A stretch of 64,000 nt of DNA, from the NCBI GenBank assembly GCA_018670085.1, contig JABHRS010000005.1, forward strand, positions 29,589 to 93,588, given 5' to 3'. Source of the DNA: an archaeon. GTDB lineage: Archaea; Nanobdellota; Nanobdellia; Woesearchaeales; GW2011-AR9. This document shows, one piece after another, positions 59,622 through 64,000 of the stretch. The translations under genes and the position numbers were made by a program. How positions within the stretch are numbered: position 1 is the stretch's first letter; each line of letters begins with the position of its first letter. The notes under the pieces are model-generated. The model was not told the origin of the DNA, searched no databases, and was given only the letters and a program-made list of their open reading frames with translations.

Positions 59622-62525
59622 TTATAAAGCTTTTGGTTTTGTAGGAGGCAGTTCAGGTATTGTTTCAGCAAGATCGATCTTTTCTGCTTTACTTAGAGGA
59701 TTTTTATCCTGTTCTTCAAGATTCGCTTGGGCCTGTTCCTTATCTGCTTTTGCCTTAATTTTAGCAGCTTTTCTAGCTTCACGCTCTAATTTTTGTTTTT
59801 TCCTTAAGATTTTCCCTTCTTCTTTGGCTTGTTGTTCTTTGATCCACTCTTGCTTTTCAAGATGTTTACGATACATGATAATAGAATAATTTACTGGATT
59901 GTTGATATGTTTACATAATTGATCTGGTTTACACACTTGAAGCGCAGGATAATAACCATCATTATTACAGTTTGGAGGCATCTTGGTGTCTTTTGGATTA
60001 AAATGTGCAAGCTGACCTAAAATGTAACCTTCCCTTAGAGGTTCAGGATTTTTTTTATTCCAATCCATTAGAAATTTCTTCATTGCAAGTTTAGTCCAAC
60101 CTAATTTTCCAAGAAAGTTGATTAAAACAAAAATTGCTCGTTTTTTACCGTCCTCAATTCCATTCAAAAGTAGTTTTATGCACGGTGGAAAAAATTCTTC
60201 AGTTAAAGCAGACGTGATTTCAATATCTTGGAAATCTTTTTCTTTCTTTTCCTTTAACGACTCAGAAAGGTTGTGAAAACGTTCTTTTTCTTTTGCTTTA
60301 GTCTGATAATCATATGCTTGCCTTACAAGATTGGTTGCACTTGGACCATTTGGACAAGTTCTGTCGAGAAAAGTTGCAAGTGGCGCCATAAATTTACTTG
60401 GATCAGCCATTGGTTTTTTGAAGTTCATTACTTGATTATTTGGAATCGGTAGCGACATTAAACCAGACTTTTCGTGAAGGCTATATGGCATCCGGTAGAG
60501 GTGACGGCTGGCGATTAAAATAGTATCAATTTCAATGAAACTGTCGACGTTAAGTTTAGCTATTCTACCACCCATTGGTCCTTTTGTATAATAGATCAAT
60601 TTAGATTCTTCAACACCAGTTCGCTCTTTGATTTTTTGGTAATCACCACCAACAGATTGCAAGATTTGTTTTGCCATCTCATCTTCGATGTGGTCTTTAA
60701 TGTAGGCTGCAACAACCCTTGCAACTTCAGGGAAAAGTAGTTTTTTATCTGTGCCGTTGATTTCTGTTGGGAAAGCTTCGAATGGAACTGCGATGTGGAA
60801 GCCTTTATTTCCAGAATTATGTAACAAAATTGGATACTCTCCTCCAAAGAAACGTTCAGTACCCTTTACTGAAACATCGTACACCTTTGATTTGCCTTTT
60901 TTAATGATAGATTTTATTTTTGAAGTTCCAATATCCCCAAGCATTATTGATTCATAGTTACAGATTATTTCAATTGATTCTGTAGTAAATTCAATTGATT
61001 TTGACTTCTTGAACCAACTAATAACGTTGTCAATTCTTTGGAAGTTAGCAGCACTTTTGCTAAGAGTCATTTGTTCTTTTCGATGATTGTTGAATTTTTT
61101 TGGTTTACACTGATAAAATACTTTTTTTAGACCATCAATTGGAAGTAGTTTGTCTCTTGGATATGGAGAAAATTTATTTCTTTTTCTAAAAAATTCTGTT
61201 CCATCCAGTTCAGATTTAGGGATATTAATAACCCACACATGCGATTCTTTCATCAAGGTCCCTTGAGGCATGATTCTTTCAGGGATGATTTCATCATTAA
61301 TAGAACAAGAAATTCCATGTAATTTACAGACCCACACAAGTTGTTGAATTAATTTTTGTGAAACAGATTTAATGCTGATAGAATATTCACCTAATTTGTA
61401 TCCATCTCCACGAATGTAACAGATTAATAAAGGCAGAAAATCTTTTTTTGTTAAGCTCCAAACAAAATCAGGTAGTTGTTTGTTTTTTGCCCCACGTTTA
61501 CAATATTTCTTAAAAAATGCATACCACTCTTTTGAATGAATTAAAATTTGAGTAGAATTTTCATTTGGATGTCGAATGCTAATATTTCTCTTAGTAATTT
61601 TTTGAAGTAATTCCTTGCAATCTTTTATGTATTTGGTTTCTTTTCGGTTAAATGTAAACCCAATTTGGTGGATTGATTCTGTCAGATGCCCTTCTGAAAG
61701 ATAATAACCAAATAATCTCATCAGCTCGTGAGAAAAGGACAAACTAGAAGTTAACTTTTTTCCTCTAAAAAGATAGGTCCAATACAAATCATCCGGCACT
61801 TTTCTTTTGATTTTTTTTGAATTATTAAAGGTCAATAGAAAGTCACCTGATCTTAATTCCTCAACCTTTTTTTGGATGATGTTGCCTTTGTCCCAAATAA
61901 AGACACTGTGGTGCTTTGTGGCTTTTAATGGCAATGCGCAATTGTCATGCAATAGTTCATATATTGCCTCTTCATGTTCTAAATGACCTGTGATAGGAGA
62001 AAAGACAACATCATGAGATTCACTCAATGAAAGAATTTCCAACAAAGAATTACTTTTTACTCTTTCAATTGCATCTTTGATAGGAATTAATTCAATAGTA
62101 GAGTTTGACCTAATAAGGACCGGAGTATCACCTGTAACACTAAACTTACAGCTGATATCTTTAACACCACAATGAGTTAGAAATCGAATAATTAAGTTTG
62201 CAGAAATTTTGGAATACTCAACTTCAATACAATCTATGTCGAGAATTAAATCCCAGCCCTTTCTTAATTCCTGTAATTCCTTTTTGGATTTGCTGCCTTT
62301 TAATTGCATAACTTCGTCCCAGTGTTCTTCTGAGAGGTGTAGACTAGTCATTCCCCTTTTTGCAAGTTCTAAAACATCACGTGGATAAAAAAGTTGATCT
62401 GGACGTTTACCAAAACCTTGGTTGTACCTCGCTGCCACTTCCTTGTCTTCACAGTAAGAAACTATCAACTCCTGGATGTCGGGACGTTTGTAGTATTTGA
62501 GGCAGGTGGATTTGTCTAAGGCCAT
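59622..62525 (-). CDS. priSL: Fused DNA primase PriS-PriL with intein
   Basis: 967 residues, 525 without the intein. PriS catalytic part: WDLILDIDCIEVEYS with the acidic pair (residues about 96-98), SGNKGFHIAVPF (571-582; SGxxGxH nucleotide site) and RHLYRMPYSLHEKSGL. The C-terminal part FPPCIKLLLNGIEDG, then NFLGKLGW, PPNCNND, QVCKP, LCKHI carries four Cys (782, 853, 865, 871) in the PriL Fe-S pattern. PriS and PriL are separate in most archaea but fused in Nanoarchaeum and other DPANN. A basic coiled-coil tail (890-950) ends the protein. Without splicing the active site would be split. Confidence 0.9.
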   Translation of the reverse strand: MALDKSTCLKYYKRPDIQELIVSYCEDKEVAARYNQGFGKRPDQLFYPRDVLELAKRGMTSLHLSEEHWDEVMQLKGSKSKKELQELRKGWDLILDIDCIEVEYSKISANLIIRFLTHCGVKDISCKFSVTGDTPVLIRSNSTIELIPIKDAIERVKSNSLLEILSLSESHDVVFSPITGHLEHEEAIYELLHDNCALPLKATKHHSVFIWDKGNIIQKKVEELRSGDFLLTFNNSKKIKRKVPDDLYWTYLFRGKKLTSSLSFSHELMRLFGYYLSEGHLTESIHQIGFTFNRKETKYIKDCKELLQKITKRNISIRHPNENSTQILIHSKEWYAFFKKYCKRGAKNKQLPDFVWSLTKKDFLPLLICYIRGDGYKLGEYSISIKSVSQKLIQQLVWVCKLHGISCSINDEIIPERIMPQGTLMKESHVWVINIPKSELDGTEFFRKRNKFSPYPRDKLLPIDGLKKVFYQCKPKKFNNHRKEQMTLSKSAANFQRIDNVISWFKKSKSIEFTTESIEIICNYESIMLGDIGTSKIKSIIKKGKSKVYDVSVKGTERFFGGEYPILLHNSGNKGFHIAVPFEAFPTEINGTDKKLLFPEVARVVAAYIKDHIEDEMAKQILQSVGGDYQKIKERTGVEESKLIYYTKGPMGGRIAKLNVDSFIEIDTILIASRHLYRMPYSLHEKSGLMSLPIPNNQVMNFKKPMADPSKFMAPLATFLDRTCPNGPSATNLVRQAYDYQTKAKEKERFHNLSESLKEKKEKDFQDIEITSALTEEFFPPCIKLLLNGIEDGKKRAIFVLINFLGKLGWTKLAMKKFLMDWNKKNPEPLREGYILGQLAHFNPKDTKMPPNCNNDGYYPALQVCKPDQLCKHINNPVNYSIIMYRKHLEKQEWIKEQQAKEEGKILRKKQKLEREARKAAKIKAKADKEQAQANLEEQDKNPLSKAEKIDLAETIPELPPTKPKAL
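60816..62141 (-). mobile_element. Intein with LAGLIDADG endonuclease in the primase
   Basis: Residues 129-570 (442 aa). N-terminal block SVTGDTPVLI starts with Ser1; block B TKHH (203-206); DOD motifs LMRLFGYYLSEGH (268-280) and LLICYIRGDGYKLG (366-379); block F VYDVSVKGT; C-terminal ILLHN followed by Ser571 (+1). It is inserted directly before the SGxxGxH active-site motif. Both junction nucleophiles are Ser. Confidence 0.92.
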
Positions 62526-62624
62526 GTTGTACTTGGAGGAGAAGGGGTTTAAATTGGTTTTGGTGTTAGTTAGTGGTTGTTAGAAGTTAGAGTAAAGAAA
62601 AAGGGAAAAAGAAGAAAGAAAGAA

Positions 62625-63026
62625 TTATTCATCACGATACATGACAATTTGATGCTGTGCTGATTCAGAAGTAAGAGGATTGTTAGTTTTCGGAATAGCT
62701 CCATCAAGTAAATCTCTTGCTTTAAGTGCTTGGTATAAAGAAGGATCATTTCTTAGAACTTGTGCTCGAGTAACACCATCTGAAAGATTATCTGTTATGC
62801 GATCAATTAAACTTTTATCATCGCCCCAAGTTGGTCGCATTAATGGTGCCAAAATTCCATCACGTTCTTTGTGAGTGTCGATTGCTTTGTAAAAATTCGC
62901 ACCTTCCTCACTAGAGCTGACAATACCAGCAATAGTTAATCCATTATAAGTTGTTTCTAATTCAGCTGTGAACTGATCAGCGGACCAGCTTGAGTAATCT
63001 ACTCCTTTATTATCATCATTTGCCAT
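62625..63026 (-). CDS. One-copy member of the WTADQF/TTYNGL repeat family
   Basis: 133 residues. SSWSADQFTAELETTYNGLTIAG near residue 13 is shared with two copies in the next gene, as is the rise LYQALKARDLLDGAIPK near the end. Soluble, acidic. Separated by 15 bp from its paralog, so co-transcribed. I know no family for it. Confidence 0.6.
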   Translation of the reverse strand: MANDDNKGVDYSSWSADQFTAELETTYNGLTIAGIVSSSEEGANFYKAIDTHKERDGILAPLMRPTWGDDKSLIDRITDNLSDGVTRAQVLRNDPSLYQALKARDLLDGAIPKTNNPLTSESAQHQIVMYRDE

Positions 63027-63040
63027 TTATGTCTCCTAAA

Positions 63041-63859
63041 TTAATTTGGGTAACTTCTTCCTTCAAAATTTTGACTATAGTGTTTTTTAAAATCATCATT
63101 CCAAGAAGGTTTATCTTTAGCAAGTTTTGCTTTATACACATCTAAAAATTCAGAAAGACTAAACGTACCAGTCATTTCAAGCTCATTTGCCAAACCAGCA
63201 ATACTAGCCAAATCACGATTGTAATCAGTATGAGTATAATCTGCGCGAGATGTTGAAATTTTTCGTAAAACTTTATTTTCAACAATTGCTTCAAAAAGTC
63301 CAAGACCATTAGGCGTAGAGGTTATAATCTCACTGAATGTTAATCCATTATAAGTCGTATCTAATTCAGTTACAAACTGATCAACAGTCCAAGCTTCAAA
63401 TGAGTTCACTGGTTTTGGAAAAGCCATATCCAAAAGACCATTATCTTCTAACGCATCATAAAAGCTAGTACTTCCATGCACAGAAGAAGGACTATCTTCA
63501 GCAAGTTTTGCTTTATACACATCTAAAAATTCAGGAAGACTAAACAAAGTTCCCTCGCCCATTCCAATTTTGATTGCTAAACCCGCAATACTAGCTAAAT
63601 TTTGGTTATAGTCCGCATGAGTTGCTGAAACATCTTTTACAACTCCATTTTCAACAAGTGCTTCAAAAAATTCAAGACCCTTGGAACCAGAAGTTATAAC
63701 TCCAGCAAAATTTAATCCATTATAAGTTGTATCTAATTCAGTTGCGAACTGATCAGCAGTCCAATCAGAGTATTTAACACATCTTTTAAAAAAAGTTTCA
63801 TAGTGACCACTAAAATCAGCAAGACACCAGGAATTCCAATTTTTATTTTCATCTACCAT
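63041..63859 (-). CDS. Two-copy member of the WTADQF/TTYNGL repeat family
   Basis: 272 residues. Repeats begin at about 34 (SDWTADQFATELDTTYNGLN) and 155 (EAWTVDQFVTELDTTYNGLT), each about 115 residues, with NLASIAGLA and FLDVYKAKLA in each. Helical, acidic, no signal. TATA-like TTTATAAA near 63884 on the minus strand. Function unknown. Confidence 0.6.
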   Translation of the reverse strand: MVDENKNWNSWCLADFSGHYETFFKRCVKYSDWTADQFATELDTTYNGLNFAGVITSGSKGLEFFEALVENGVVKDVSATHADYNQNLASIAGLAIKIGMGEGTLFSLPEFLDVYKAKLAEDSPSSVHGSTSFYDALEDNGLLDMAFPKPVNSFEAWTVDQFVTELDTTYNGLTFSEIITSTPNGLGLFEAIVENKVLRKISTSRADYTHTDYNRDLASIAGLANELEMTGTFSLSEFLDVYKAKLAKDKPSWNDDFKKHYSQNFEGRSYPN

Positions 63860-63976
63860 GTAGTAACTTATTTACGATATACTTTATAAATTTATTGGTG
63901 TATTTGTTACTCATTAGTGGTTTATTTGCCAAATCAGAACATTAGATCTTGGTTTAAAGAAAATTAAAAAGAAAAG

Positions 63977-63997
63977 AAAAAAAAAAAAAAAAAAAAA
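63977..63997. repeat. Poly-A run at the window end
   Basis: 21 consecutive A. It may be a natural T-run terminator of a minus-strand gene or an assembly-edge artefact. Confidence 0.4.
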
Positions 63998-64000
63998 CAA

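Noticed and set aside
63977..63997. Poly-A tail as a sign of an RNA-derived insertion
   Set aside because: No retroelement gene or target-site duplication is present; it more likely reflects a T-run terminator or a sequence edge.
1..64000. CRISPR array, rRNA genes or replication origin
   Set aside because: No regularly spaced direct repeats, no conserved rRNA segments and no origin-recognition-box clusters or orc1/cdc6 gene were seen.

Overview
The window looks like a chromosomal segment of a DPANN archaeon, probably of the Woesearchaeota/Pacearchaeota/Nanoarchaeota group. Archaeal markers run down the minus strand between 49.9 and 62.5 kb: Spt5, Sec61-gamma/SecE, RNA polymerase subunits D and N, uS13, uS4, uS11, eL18, uL13, uS9, and a one-chain PriS-PriL primase of the kind known from Nanoarchaeum and its relatives. 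DNA is AT-rich, promoters are TATA boxes about 25 bp upstream of often leaderless genes, and many genes are orphans with signal peptides, lipoboxes or single membrane anchors. The group assignment is an inference from gene content.

Layout. 0-8.9 kb: a partial gene, a KilA-N protein, a membrane-anchored HTH protein, a DEAD-box helicase with an RGG tail and a structured leader, an S-layer-like lipoprotein, a putative metallopeptidase, small membrane proteins and a beta-barrel-like secreted protein. 8.9-16.4 kb: a Na/K-type P-type ATPase and mostly orphan proteins. 16.7-20.9 kb: a transmembrane Ser/Thr kinase, a degenerate P-loop-like secreted protein and an NlpC/P60-like hydrolase in a tight cluster. 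20.9-35.0 kb: orphans, a SNF2 helicase with an overlapping partner, a truncated dihydrouridine synthase, a ClpX-like ATPase that keeps the ClpP-docking IGF tripeptide, and neighbouring genes for a HEXXH metallopeptidase and a legumain-like (C13) lipoprotein.

35.0-49.9 kb is the most unusual part. It reads as a tandem accretion of small integrative elements next to a tRNA-Glu gene. A 17-bp copy of the tRNA 3' end (45235-45251) lies next to the C-terminal part of an SSV-type tyrosine integrase, and a roughly 80-bp repeat (R1 at 35.05, R2 at 39.51, R3 at 45.25 kb) marks the start of each unit. The units carry a B12-binding radical SAM enzyme with a 35-residue candidate peptide substrate (a possible RiPP system), four TrmB-family regulators, a 2-oxoglutarate dioxygenase, a dehydrogenase-like protein, a methyltransferase and a bacterial-looking beta-barrel protein. 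The tRNA-Glu gene itself contains two insertions, 24 nt after position 37 and 22 nt in the D-loop, and each fits a bulge-helix-bulge intron exactly.

49.9-64 kb: the transcription, translation and replication core described above. The primase carries a 442-residue intein with a LAGLIDADG endonuclease, inserted at the SGxxGxH active-site motif. The window ends with two related orphan genes built of a repeated domain, then a poly-A run.
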